Positions 35,101 through 46,997 of a DNA stretch of 64,000 bases are shown one piece after another. Each line of letters starts with the position of its first letter. The first letter of the stretch is position 1. The translations under genes and the position numbers were made by a program. This DNA is from Fasciola hepatica (lineage: Eukaryota; Platyhelminthes; Trematoda; Plagiorchiida; Fasciolidae): NCBI GenBank assembly GCA_948099385.1, contig CANUEZ040000116.1:13145001-13209000 (forward strand), written 5' to 3'. The notes below the pieces were generated by a model that was given only the letters and a program-made list of their open reading frames with translations, was not told the origin of the DNA and searched no databases.

Positions 35101-35451
35101 TGATCTGACTCTGATTGCATCGCAAAACGTTACATCCGATTTGGAATATGTTCAACTTCCTAGAATTAGTAGCTTGCTAAGGTTTTGGAAACTTGGCACT
35201 CTTCAACAAATTCAATCAAGAAACATTTAATTGGATCGCTTTTACTATCTCTTGATAAGCAAGAGGCTCAACTGACTCAATAAATGAAAAACGAATAAAT
35301 GGAATCCTAATGCTACCGACCCATAGCCGCGGAACCCAATTCTTCGCGGGAACACGTCATCCCGGGAATACTCAATGAACCAAGAATATAAGCGAGAAAT
35401 AAAAGTGAGAATAAAAACAAAACAACACAACAAGCGCAAAAATGTACAATA

Positions 35452-35454
<3 letters not shown>

Positions 35455-35495
<41 letters not shown>
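35455..35495. repeat. (TA)n microsatellite at the 5' side of Penelope-like element 1
   Basis: About 20 uninterrupted TA units seen directly, ending at the point where Penelope-related protein sequence begins. Confidence 0.9.
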
Positions 35496-35499
<4 letters not shown>

Positions 35500-35652
35500 G
35501 AAAAAGGTAGAAACGCTACTCTGTGATGAGGAAACCTATCAACCAGTCACAGGAAATCCGATCAAAAACTAACAAGCAAAATTTCTACTGCACTAACCAC
35601 ACTCAAAAAAAGCAAGAAGATCACAGACGATTTATACAAACGTATAAAACCC

Positions 35653-37140
35653 ATGGAAGGTCCAACTCCACGACTCTACGGACTTCCAAAGGTTCACAAA
35701 CCGCAGGTGCCACTACGACCAATCGTCGCGTCCACTACGGCCCCGAACTATCAACTAGCCAAATATCTTTTCAGCCTCCTGCGCCCGACTCTTCCAGAGG
35801 ACAACCACGACACAAAAAGCTCCATTGCTTTTTTGAAACAAATAAGAAACTTTAGATTTAAAACAGATGAAATAATGGTTTCCTTTGACGCGACATCGTT
35901 GTTCACGAACATCCCAAGGCAGATGGCCTTAGAGGGAATCCGAAGCCTGATGGAAAACGACTCCAGTCTACAAGAAAGAACGATGTTATCAACAAGAGAC
36001 CTGATGGGTCTGGTGGATCTCTGCCTGGAAACCTATTTACAAATCAATGAAAAAATATACAAACAAATACGAGGCACACCGATGGGGTCGCCGCTTTCAG
36101 GCCTGCTAGCAGATGTAGCCATGAAGCAATTCGAAGCCAAAGCATTCAAAACAATTAGACCTCGTTTGTGGATCAGATACGTTGATGACACATTTGTAAT
36201 ACTAAAAAAGTCTGAACTAGATCGATTTCATAAACACCTGAACACGCTCATACCTGGAATAAAATTCACAAAGGAAGAAGAATGCGACGTAAAACTGCCG
36301 TTTCTAGACATTCTGATCATGAAGCAAACAAACGGAAATCTAGAAACAACGGTCTATCGAAAACCAACGACAACCGACCGCATACTGAACTTCCAAAGCA
36401 ACCACCCAACATGTCACTTGAAGAGCTGTGTGCGCACCCTATTCCACCGGGCCGACACACACTGCAGCACACCCGAACTCCGAAAAAAGGAACTGATCAG
36501 GCTTTTCAATTTGTTCATGGCAAACGGCTACCCAAAAAGCTTCGTAAACTCTTGCATCCGAAATAACAAAAAAGACCAAAAGAAAAGTGGCCCAGAAAGC
36601 ATGGTCGTACTACCATACATACGAGGAGCATCAGAGGCAGTAGATCGTATGCTAAAATCGTTGGGCATCAAAGTTGCCCACAAACCCGTCAGCACCCTGC
36701 GGACCGCCTTATTCAACGGAAAAGACCGTGTGGACCAGCACGATCAATCAGGAGTGGTCTATGCTATCCCATGCCTAGGATGTGATAAGGAATACATAGG
36801 CGAGACAGGTAAACAACTACATACTCGCCTACACGAACACAAACTAGCATTGGGACGCGCCGACCCACACTCACAGATTTTCAACCACAGCGCAGAGACA
36901 GATCACGAGGTCAAAATGGATAGCGCAAGGGTAGTCGCCGGAGCAAAGAAGAAGGGGGAGCGCCTGGTCCTCGAAGCCCTCCATTCGATCAACTCGTTCA
37001 ACCGACACGTCGAGGTTGATAAGCATTACTTCACCTTGGCAAAACCGATGGCGAAAAACCGAGAAACGGACAGACGAGCAACACACCAAAAACGCGCGGA
37101 ACCAGCCGTCCCATTCACACACTCATTCATTCACGTTTGA
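35653..37140 (+). CDS. Penelope-like protein: RT plus GIY-YIG endonuclease
   Basis: 495 codons from the ATG; the same frame is open and element-like for about 30 codons further upstream (DQKLTSKISTALTTLKK), so the ATG is probably internal. RT: PRLYGLPKVHKPQVPLRPIV, motif A MVSFDATSLFTNIP (35877-35920), motif B IRGTPMGSPLSGLLADV, motif C WIRYVDDTFV with Y-V-D-D at 36178-36189, then LPFLDILI. Nuclease: VVYAIPCLGC then EYIGETGKQLHTRLHEHK (Y-I-G near 36793), and the late Glu in LVLEALHS. All catalytic residues I can check are present and there is no stop, so this domain pair could still fold. It nicks DNA and copies its own RNA at the nick. It lacks only the N-terminal region. Confidence 0.92.
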   Translation: MEGPTPRLYGLPKVHKPQVPLRPIVASTTAPNYQLAKYLFSLLRPTLPEDNHDTKSSIAFLKQIRNFRFKTDEIMVSFDATSLFTNIPRQMALEGIRSLMENDSSLQERTMLSTRDLMGLVDLCLETYLQINEKIYKQIRGTPMGSPLSGLLADVAMKQFEAKAFKTIRPRLWIRYVDDTFVILKKSELDRFHKHLNTLIPGIKFTKEEECDVKLPFLDILIMKQTNGNLETTVYRKPTTTDRILNFQSNHPTCHLKSCVRTLFHRADTHCSTPELRKKELIRLFNLFMANGYPKSFVNSCIRNNKKDQKKSGPESMVVLPYIRGASEAVDRMLKSLGIKVAHKPVSTLRTALFNGKDRVDQHDQSGVVYAIPCLGCDKEYIGETGKQLHTRLHEHKLALGRADPHSQIFNHSAETDHEVKMDSARVVAGAKKKGERLVLEALHSINSFNRHVEVDKHYFTLAKPMAKNRETDRRATHQKRAEPAVPFTHSFIHV

Positions 37141-37209
37141 CAACGAGTCCTAGTTTGGATCGGAACGTCACAATAAACGTTTTACAACTCAGCGTACGCC
37201 TTGACTTCT

Positions 37210-37213
<4 letters not shown>

Positions 37214-37250
<37 letters not shown>
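37214..37250. repeat. (TA)n microsatellite at the 3' side of Penelope-like element 1
   Basis: TA units directly follow the short 3' UTR. Seen directly. Confidence 0.9.
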
Positions 37251-37253
<3 letters not shown>

Positions 37254-37889
37254 TTTATATGAGTATGCGGGTATATTGGGACGGATTCCAAGAGATCGAA
37301 TTGGCCAAATCAGAGGGGGCTGCTAAAAGTCGAGTTACCAAATTTGGAAGTCAGCCCTGAAAGGATAAAATGTCATCATTCTAGAATCAATAGCTTGCTA
37401 AGGTCAAGGTCATCCCAGGGGTGAAGGTCGAACCAAGAGGTGACCCACATATGTAAACAGATGAGCATGGGGATCGCCACCTTCGCACTGAAGATGTCAC
37501 CTCGACTGGTGATGAAAAATTTGTGACCTAAACGCCAGACTCAGCGATTAGAAGTCACTGAACATTGCTCTGCTCAAATTACCCACTGTTTCTTTGAATT
37601 TTGATGTCTTGGGTACGAGGGGCTAAGGACAACAATTACAAATATAGGAAAGGGGAGTGGAACACAATGAAAGGAAACCACAGTAAGTACTACGCTTTGT
37701 TTGTCTCTTTTTCATCATGCGCCTTTTGATGTTAACTTTGTCCTTTCGTTCGGCTGAATGCAGTGTTGGTGTCCAAGGGACAAGAAAGTTTAACATACAG
37801 ACCGAACAGCAGTTGGAGTCACTGATTTCTATCCTCAGCCGTGTCCCTCAGCATCTCTCACCAGCGACAATCCTCAGCTCTTGAACCTC

Positions 37890-38855
37890 AACCAGTGGGG
37901 CAAGAAGCACCAAACAAATTCGATGCTGGTGCTAACTTCTTCATACCTCTAATCTAGGTCATGGCCTGACCACCTCGTTGCTTCTTCCAGTCTTTCCCAG
38001 CACGTGCAAATAGAGCACGGGAAGGTGGACGATGGACAGGCATTCACAAGCTTTGACCGAAGCACCGGAGGTGGTGTAGAGCGATCACGTCGTTAAGAAG
38101 GCGGCTATGCCTATCTAACACACGACGGAGCACCTGGTCAATACTCCGTTGACTCTCCCACGAGACGGGAGCATTACTTCAGAGAAGTCGGTTGTCAAAT
38201 ACAGGAAAACGTCGAGCACTTTCAGAGCCAAGTGACCATGGATCACAATCGTAGAGTATAACACGGCGGATCGCGGCAACGTACATCCGTTACTTAATCG
38301 AGAGTCGGATGTCATGGTGACGCCACAGGTGTCGCAGGTTTGCGAAAACTGCCTAGCTCTAGCTTTGCGTGAAATAATCACCTCATCAGCACCATCTGCC
38401 GCTGTTATCAAGCTCTCAATGTAATTAAAGTTGACAACTATCTCAAGCTGACCACCACAATCACCAAGCAGTTCAGAATGTTCTGTGTTGCCTGTGCGTT
38501 ACCACATATCAAGAGAGGGGAGCTTAATTCCGTGGCTTGAAGGCCAGACAATGCATTCCATGGAACGTTCTTTGGGGCAGTTGAAGATGAATGGGTATAT
38601 AGGGCAGCCTTGTTGTAGTCCATTGGGGGCGACAAACGAGAGCAAAAGCTGGTCGTAGGCCCTGTGCCGACCTTGGGCCAACAAGCGATTCTCTCCTCGA
38701 GGACGGAACCTGCTCAAAGCTCCATATGTTTCAGAATGAAACGCGAATTTTTCTAACCATTCGCACTCCATTATCCTTAAAATGGGCTTTGGAAGGCCAC
38801 CGGAGCTGGGCCATTTGTGACATCCTAAGGCTTGGATTTCCTCTTGGATCTCCAC
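37890..38855 (-). pseudogene. RTE reverse transcriptase and C-terminal region (copy A)
   Basis: RT motif B reads VAPNGLQQGCPIYPFIFN. After a gap without the catalytic Asp pair, the thumb and C-terminal part read FANLRHLWRHHDIRLSIK, AAIRRVILYDCDPWSL and RRFPVFDNRLL, equal in pattern to the R-R-L-x-V-F-D-H-R-C-L region of fluke RTE proteins. A further part near 37970 reads RGGQAMT. Stops and frameshifts throughout. Confidence 0.7.
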
Positions 38856-39299
38856 CTAAGTAGGTGGATCCGTCGAAACATATCACTGCACATGTGTTGA
38901 AAGTGCTAGAAGACGGGATGAAACTACTTGGTCTGAAAGGGCTCCGCCCTGCATGGAGATGCCGCTATTGAGTGTAAACTGGCAAACTGTCAACTTTAAA
39001 AACTGAGTTGCTCACTTCCAGGAGCATTCTTTGGATGACTTAAATATCCAACCGCAGCTGCACTTTCCACCTGTGATGCACATCGTGACCACTAGATTCA
39101 GCGGTCCCCAGGAAAGCTCGCGTAAGATGTACGTCTCACTACGAGTCGTGTTTCGTCTTACTCGCTTTCTGCAGGGATCATCTGACATGCTTTGAGAAGG
39201 TACAATGATTCAGCAGAACTCCAGGGTCTTACGATACGACGAGACAGGCCACAACTTACAAAAACAGCCAAATGCAACACTTTGTCATTAGGCGACAAG

Positions 39300-40270
39300 T
39301 GCTCAACGATGTCATTAGGCTGGGCTATATGTAGCTTTTCTGCTTATGCATTTTAAAAGACGGATAAGACTGATGGATCGGAAAGCTTATCGCGTTCTTA
39401 CAGTCTTTGCACTATGCGTTTGAAGCGCCTACCGAGGCACATGAACAGCTTAGTGCAAACTAATGCGTGACCGGAATCAAGCGCGGGGTTCCAGTGGAAA
39501 CTATTGTCTCTGTATGCAACCCCCCACCGATCTGGGTCCACTGTTTACTTGAAAATGACGGACGCTACCTAGCGTACCGGCAATTAGAACGTCTGAAGTT
39601 CGTACTAACGAGAAACGGGAGATGGTCGGGACACAAGACCAAAAAGTCGTTCCCCTTTTTCCGAGCGACAGGAGTCTAGCCCAAAAAGTTTTCTCTCAAA
39701 CGCATCTCATTCGATAACAGTCGACCTACTTCAGCATTCGAACCGCCTGCTGAAATCACTATATCTGCCCTGCTGGATTTATGAAAAGGGTCATGGGCTG
39801 AAATCTTCCCATTACGCGAGGGTATGGATCGATAGGAGGAAAGTGAAGGAACGAGAGAGTTACTTTTGGATAGATCACTATGTATAGGGGGAGCGCTATA
39901 TTCAACGATTTTGTGGGTAAACATTTCAAATGCGCCCTCGTGTAGTTCACAAACTCAACGGACACTTCACCTAAGGGTATGAAAGATATCTGTGGGAGCA
40001 TACGACGAAACCACAAACAGATTACCCCTGTTAGAAAGGCGACTCCTTACTTTGTACAAGCACTTGAGTCTCTCCGCTTCTAAGCGACGGTTGACTGGGA
40101 TCAAGTCTAGCACTGCCAGCCCAGCTCTTTCACTGAGCGCAACATTAAAGTCAGCAAGATCAGAAGCAGCAACCTCAGCGTTTTCAGGAAGGTGTAGGTG
40201 AAATTACATAGACGAATGAAATGAAGACATCAATCGAATGACGGGATCAGAGCCGTAAATATGAGTCTCT
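39300..40270 (-). pseudogene. RTE endonuclease domain (copy A)
   Basis: CTQETHIYGSDPVIRL holds the Q-E-T catalytic Glu. GNLFVVSSYAPTDI is the Y-A-P motif. IVISAGGSNAEVGRL stands where the family has D-x-N-A-x-V-G (here G-S-N-A, the Asp lost). PDHLPFLVSTNFRRSNCRYA and SSKQWTQIGG follow, where W-T-Q-I-D-H-I-A is expected. Two stops and several shifts. It would nick target DNA; inactive. Confidence 0.7.
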
Positions 40271-40339
40271 TGAGTGCAACGAACATTGTTGGCAATGGAT
40301 ACAAGCGTGTGAGCTAAACCCACTCGTTGTCATATACGC

Positions 40340-41460
40340 ATCACGATTTGCACGTTGAACGTGGCTAATTTGAGTGGGTATCGAGGAAGAAGAAGGGCAT
40401 GTGCCGGTGATAGCAGGTTTGATGAAACTCTGAAGATAGTCGAAGAAGGGAGAGAGAGAGAGAACACGGTCAGAATTTCTACCAACATTATTATAGTGAG
40501 CACGGTCGACCGAATTTCTAGTGGGGGGGGGGATGGGGAATAAATTTGGAAGCTGTCATTCCAGTTTTATTCTCTTGTAAAGTCAGTCTTGAAAAAGGTT
40601 ACCCGTGGAGACCGAAAAGTCGATGGACTAAGTCACTTCTATTAAAAAGTTTTCAAAATTAGTTGCATAGCCCGATCCACGAACGGTGTTCACAAGCTTG
40701 TTTCGTACATTGTATTTTCGGTAGACCGTATATCTCTTGTGTTGGACTTCGTCTGCATCTTAGACTCTTGATTGTGGATTCTGTTGTCAAGTCGGATTTG
40801 ATGATGGTACACACTCGAATTCATTGAGCCATGAACGTTGATATTTGGATACCTTTAACTTGATATTTTATCTGCTCCATACACGAAGCAGACTTGTAGT
40901 GTTTTGAATAAACGAAGCCTATCCTTTAAAATGTGAGGCTTTAAACCGTTTTGCGCATACTGAAGCATATAGAATGTACAGCTGAATATGGGTACCAAAG
41001 TATTAGGAAGAATCACGTTGTGATTCCAATAATGGACTGTTCACTCATGCGTGTTCCCTAAGATTCAAATGAGAATAAAATAACAGGTCAAAGGGAAAAT
41101 GCTCAAGTATATGGATGATTTGGCAGAAGAGTACCGGGTACGCATACCAAATGAGCGGGAACAATGGCAGAACCGATCATGCGCTTCTGAGGAAATTTTC
41201 TCATGTCATTCAAATATAATTCCATACTATTTATAGCAATTTATTGCAAAATTTGCGCAAAAAGCCATTAGGGTTGAAATCATGAAATTAAAGCAATAAT
41301 TGAATGATAACCAAAGTGCGAAGAAGAGTGACCAGGCTTCTTTGATCGGGGGAAAATCCTGATTGGACAGTTCACAAACGAATAAAATATTCATGGATTA
41401 TTAAGGAAACTAAAAAAACACCGTGAAACCAAAATTATATGATAACTGTCAGCGATATCG
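40340..41460. other. mostly no gene; possible short inverted RTE 5' piece
   Basis: 40341-40420 on the plus strand reads TICTLNVANLSGYRGRR, like the very start of an RTE endonuclease but facing away from copy A. The rest, to the end of the host gene, shows no coding signal. Confidence 0.3.
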
Positions 41461-41464
41461 GTGC

Positions 41465-41470
41465 ACATTT
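41465..41470 (-). promoter_or_regulatory. candidate polyadenylation signal
   Basis: AATAAA on the minus strand, about 260 bp past the predicted stop of the cadherin-like gene. It is the nearest canonical hexamer I found in the right orientation; use is inferred. Confidence 0.35.
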
Positions 41471-41730
41471 ATTGTGAGTTTTTCATAAAAATGTACTCAA
41501 AGAATTTCAAATAAGATGTAAGACATTAAATAACAGAAATAAAATGAGGCAAGCGGTCAGCGACAAAATCGGGACCACCAACTGTCTTGTGTGGATCCTG
41601 GTATCAAGTCAGAAGACAACGAAAAAATGGGCAAAAAAAATCGAAACAGAGAGGACAAAATATATGGATGGATGTCGTATACAGCTAGGCGGTGATACAA
41701 ATGTACGATGATGGGATCAATATAGCCGGA

Positions 41731-41807
41731 CTACGGTAATTGCAGACCAGCTTCCTTCGTCCACAAGGCGACCGTCTTGTTTTTATAGTGAACACCGTTG
41801 AAGCACA
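41731..41807 (-). CDS. exon 20: C-terminus
   Basis: Split Leu codon, then CFNGVHYKNKTVALWTKEAG, LQLP and TAG. Acceptor CATTTCAG. The protein ends without a membrane helix or GPI-type tail. Confidence 0.55.
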
Positions 41808-44800
41808 CTGAAATGAATAAAGGATTTCAAAATTATCTCAACAAGTGATGCAATAAATGGGGGATGTTAAGTCTGCAGTATTCAGAATCGTTTAACAATA
41901 TTATCTATCAATTTTACAATATGGCAGTTAAATTGGAGCTCGTAGCGTCCACGCACCACAAATTCCAACAAAAATACCTCTGTATGGCTCGTGCTACAAA
42001 ACGTGGATGGATTCATCACTCACAGTTCCAGTCGTCGGCCTTGAATTCCGTGCACATCGTCCCGGAGAGATTCTTGTTAAATGTCCGCGTTTCATCCCAC
42101 GGAAGGTACGTGGCATTTGTGTGAATCTTTCCGTCAATGTACTTGCGATACTCGGATAGGGATATTCCGATCCACTGGTCTGGGGGGTCTCTTGAGGTCA
42201 CTATGCTATTTCTCTCTGGTCCCAGAGCGAAGTAACGTCTGTCTTCATTTTGGTAGGTGATCACCTGGGACACCATGGGACCAAGATCTACAACAGAAAT
42301 AATTGGTGACGGACGACGGTGAAGTTACCGAGTGCCATTTCCTCTCAGTGACTCTCAAAGATGTTATTGACGATAGCGGTAGGATTTCACTTACCAAACC
42401 ACGTTAATCGACTGCCATCAACTACAACGGTACATTTCATTTTCGGGTAGGAAAATGTGGCCAATACGGGGACGATGTGACAGATTAGTAGTATATCTCT
42501 CACGCGGATAAAGGACCGATTGAACAGCAACATGGATTGTGGAAGTTTTGGTCCCTCTCCAGGTTCAAGCGTGTACTGTTTAATGTAGGGATCTGTATGA
42601 TAGAATATGTAAACAAGGGACAATTGGTGACACGTGGTGAAGATGGATTATTTAACGCTATATTAAAGAAGGGGACGTTGTTTTCGGTTTCAGCTACCGC
42701 TCACAAATGAATCACAATAAGTTACCACTAAGGCTTCATGGTTGCCCGGCATTCTTCGATGCAAATCTATTTTCAAACAGCACAACAAAAACTGAATGCT
42801 TCACTCAGCAGTACATAAAATAGTAATGATGCACGAGATGTACAAATTAATTTCAGTCCCAGATAAGCCCCAAATGCAGAAACGAATACGGCCAAATTGA
42901 ACTCACCAAATTGATGGACATCTTTTTTGAGTGGTATGCCATACAACTGCACAGAACGTTGCGCAATTTTATGTTTGATAACCGGTTTTGTGGGTATAAT
43001 TCGGAGTCCTCGAGCACGGAACGAGTTTTTAAACACGCAAAAGTATGAACTGGGTCGATCTGCTATAAAGGTGCACTAGAAATTTGGGACACAGGGGAAG
43101 GAAAGTTTCATTTGAAACGAAATATAAAATTTGAATGCTTCAATTGTGAATGCGGTTTTCCTGGAACTAACTGGAACACTTTCCGACGGTGTGCACGAGG
43201 CTACAATTAGAGCGTCTGCTTTCATTTCAGTGCATCAAATGAGTCCAGAAACGTATAAAGGTGATTATATATTCACTTTAAATTCTCAAACTTTGCTTTG
43301 AGAAGTAACGTGACAATAAATATTCTTTGTAATTCATCCGAATAAACTGATTGCACTGATGCGGTTCTACTAGACATTTTCAAAATCCATCTGAGCAACA
43401 ACCAATTCTATATAAAAATGTCAGTACAAACCTCTCCGATGTCCGAGAATGCCCGTCCATCCATTGTGATGGAAATATGACCTGAAAACCATTTCTCATC
43501 TGTGTCCGTTAAATGAATCCGAATATAGTACACCTCACTGGCCTTTCCGAGCACCAAGGTAATGTGTCGTCGATTGAACGGGGAATTTTCGATATGAAGG
43601 TTTCCGGCAGTTTTCAGGGACTCAGACTCTGTTGTTTGGTATGCCGATGTCCACGTTTGGACTTGACAGTTTTCCGTTTTATCCTGAGTTCGGTCGATCA
43701 GCTGCGTGAATTGGTCTGGTTTTAAATAAGAAGGAGGATATTTCAAAGTTCATTTAGGAATGTAAATTCAAGACTCACAAACGGAAGAATTTGGACTACG
43801 AACTCATGAAACCTTCGGAAGCCCGTACAGGAACACACCTTTTCCTACCGTGGAAGATTCCAAGTAACAGCTGCTAACGACTGTTCATTATCAAATCTAC
43901 CCACTTAAACTGGAGTTTCAGTCAGTAATCGGGACTAAAATCTTCGATCAATAATTTACCTGTTCTTTTCCATTTCATTTATTTTTCAATTTGACAATAA
44001 CGAAATAAATTATGGATAGCGATTTGTTCCAAACATCAATAGAAGAACGATATAAATGAATGATATTACAGTTCTCAGATAAATTGATCAAGTTACATGA
44101 CCACCACTTACTGCGTTCGGAATGTAGGATCACATGTTCAATGGTATGAGAGGTAGCCCAAGGATATTTATCGATTGGAAACTGCAACTCACAGTATAGC
44201 ATCATGGTGAAAGACAGTATTCTGAGTCGGAGATGTGTACTAAAGTCGAATCTCTTTGTAAATCGGATGTTGAGCGAGAAATTCCAGTTGTCCATTGAGA
44301 AAAATTCTTCTATCTGGAACAAGAGGCATTATCATTATAGTATGGTATAAGCAACACATGCTACCTTGTTTGTAATGTGTAGTTCAACTTAGAATGAACG
44401 AAAGTGATTGTTGCTTTTACTTTCAGAGTGATGAAACACTCAGTTCAAAACTGTCTCGTGTAATAATTCAGCTATTTGAAGATCTGATCCATTTGAGGGA
44501 AAATTGAACTTCATGAATCACATCAGACTATTCCTTGAATAGCATCGATTCATTGCATAGGTATTTCACCTTTATCTTCAATGGTACCAATGAACCGAGT
44601 TCCAACTGATAAAGGGGCGTGACATCCATGTGCCATCCATCAAATTGTCTAGCATCTTTTTCAACAATTCAGCAAGCATGACAATTTTCTGGGGGATACT
44701 TTGGTTTTCTCATCACGGAAGTGGAAATCCATGATGCTTCTCGCAGTGTGAAACCTTTTTAGTGAACCGGTTTTCCGATTACTCCATTGTTTGTATTTCA

Positions 44801-46951
44801 TTAGCATTATTATCCTTAAGTGTGGTACTATTCGTATTAGGTTTTTTGCTACGTAATTACGAGGCGGCGATTGTCGATACTGGAAGTTGCGAATTTCGAC
44901 AGTGGTCAAATACGGAGAATTTTCCGTCTGTCTGTAAAATACAAGAAGCCTTTAGTTTAAATCATGAATGTGATGTCCAAAATATCTATAGATTCATATA
45001 TGAATCTCCAAAGGCAATTGCATCGGACGCGAACAGGTAGTAAGCAAGACCAACCAAGTCAGGTACAGTACAAATAAAAAAATACAAAATTTAGCTAGTC
45101 CAGAGTCCTGACGAGGGTATTCTACTCACACGTATTTCCATTCGTCGCAGATCTGTCTTGTTCAATCTCGTATTATTTTTGTTGGTGTCGATCAGCACTC
45201 CGTCGGTGACCCATGGCCCGGCATGAAGATCCAACATCAATAATTTGCATTCACTTTGCGACAGGTCCGTATTCCTTAGTGTCGTGTTTATTTGGACTGT
45301 ATCACTGAATTGGGTTGAAGAAGAAACGTATTTTAAACTGGAAAATGTTGTGAAACATTTTAGACCGAAAATCGAATACCTGACGATAGCTTGACCACTG
45401 TTTTATACTAGACAACAGAAGATGGGGTTTTATTTGGAAACATTTGTCTATAATTCTGGCATTATTTGACGTGAAATGCGTTGAAGCAAACAGTGGACCA
45501 GACGCATCTTAGGAAAGTTGTTGAAACAAGTTTTGAATCAGTAGGACATGAGTGGGTGACAGTAGGGGTGTTGCATATCAGAAATAAAGCATTCGAATTT
45601 TGATTTATTTACTTAGAACTGTGGTTTTCAAAACTGGTTCTATCTGGGGCATAATAAAAATGTATAGAGGGAACAGATACCCTCATCAAAACATTTGCGA
45701 TATTAATGTCTTAGAGTCTCAAGTTGGAATGGCTACGTTGTGTGCAGGTGGTGTTTTGTGTTTAAACATGAATGACTTTACAACAAGCTACGTGAAAGTT
45801 CATCACGGGATTCTTGTGCAAAAGTTCAGTCAAGCAAACTCCAAGACAACAAGCTTACCACACAGTTCTCATATACTTAGCGAGATACGCTCCACGAAGT
45901 GTCATTGAAGTTCCTTGTTTTGTTTTTCTCATATCATAATATACATTACCACGACACCGAGTATACACTATACATACGCACGGAAAAAATGCAAATAACA
46001 CAGGCTAAGAAGGTAAATAATACCAAATGGGAAGCGAATGTCAATATGTGAAACAAGAAAACACTCCAACATCACTCACCCGTTATTTACGCAAACTTGT
46101 GCTTTTGTTCAGATCTACTTATCGTTAGTAGCGTGGAATTCCCTCCTGAATTGGTGAATTACTCCAATCAGCTAGTTATCAATAGAGTCATTTTAAGCTC
46201 AAATAGACACCGATGCTGATTTGCACATCTATGCATAACACGTTACTGCTCTGTTCGTAATCCACATAAGAACACGTAATGGTGGCTTTGCATTTATCTG
46301 TACGGACTTAAACACAAAACACGGTCGTAGCCTGCAAGTAAGCCACAAACAAGCAAGTAAATTAGCGAAAAAAGCTAAACTACACGTGCTAACTAGCGCA
46401 AAAGAGCAAGGTCCATCGGTACGTAGCTAAATCGATAAGTCAGTGCTACCGGCGCTGAAGCATGATTAAAGATCGAAGTAAAGGAGGTGCATGCCCATTC
46501 ATGAGAGGAATGTTGATCGATGGTCCGCGTAGTGTACGTGGCTTTAACCAGACACAACAACTCCCAATACAGCTTTTTCGAAACGGGAGTAGGTGCATGC
46601 CTATCAAAAAGTGAACAATTGTACGGTTTTGTGAGCCGTTGCAATTGGTGTGTTATTAAGTATCGCGGTGTGATGCGGACATGTAAACACACACAAGCTG
46701 CACAAGTTTTTCTACACGTAACACCCTTCATATAATAACGATCAAAATGGGGCCTCCAGAAGTCGTTTTTTCATATCATCATCTTGTTTCATACCTCGGT
46801 AGAAAGCTTTCAGAAAATGTCATCTTGTTGATTAGTGCTGCCTTATTTCGAAATGGTTCAATTCATTGCTATCGCAAATAGATGGTCCTGTTCATTGGCG
46901 AAATTATTACATGGAATATGAGTGCATTGACGAATGCTCTTGATGATGGTT

Positions 46952-46997
<46 letters not shown>

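Larger units (their letters stand above)
35455..37252 (+). mobile_element. Penelope-like element 1, 5'-truncated, bracketed by (TA)n
   Basis: About 1.7 kb of Penelope-like sequence lies exactly between two (TA)n tracts (35455-35495 and 37214-37250). It is missing the 5' end: protein homology starts at LLCDEETYQPVTGNP right after the left tract and changes frame once near 35560. The remainder is one open frame with RT and GIY-YIG domains. A short 3' UTR (37141-37213) contains AATAAACG. 5' truncation is expected for elements copied by target-primed reverse transcription. Confidence 0.85.
37590..40330 (-). mobile_element. RTE-like LINE, long decayed copy (copy A)
   Basis: Minus strand. The APE endonuclease (about 40270-39300), RT (38855-38480) and C-terminal zinc-type region (38450-37890) can all be traced in order, followed by a tail to about 37600 (AEDRNQ near 37830). 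This is the most complete RTE copy in the window, though every domain is broken. Its protein pattern matches RTE-like LINEs abundant in flukes. Confidence 0.7.

Noticed and set aside
36282..36566. 94-codon plus-strand frame inside the Penelope ORF
   Set aside because: Alternative frame of a domain-bearing ORF.
41864..42124. 86-codon plus-strand frame
   Set aside because: Antisense of exon 19 of the cadherin-like gene, which has consistent splice sites.
42016..43066. GPS/polycystin-type cleavage site in exons 17-19
   Set aside because: C-x-W-like patterns can be read in one frame, but that frame breaks the splice phase, and no PLAT or membrane region follows.
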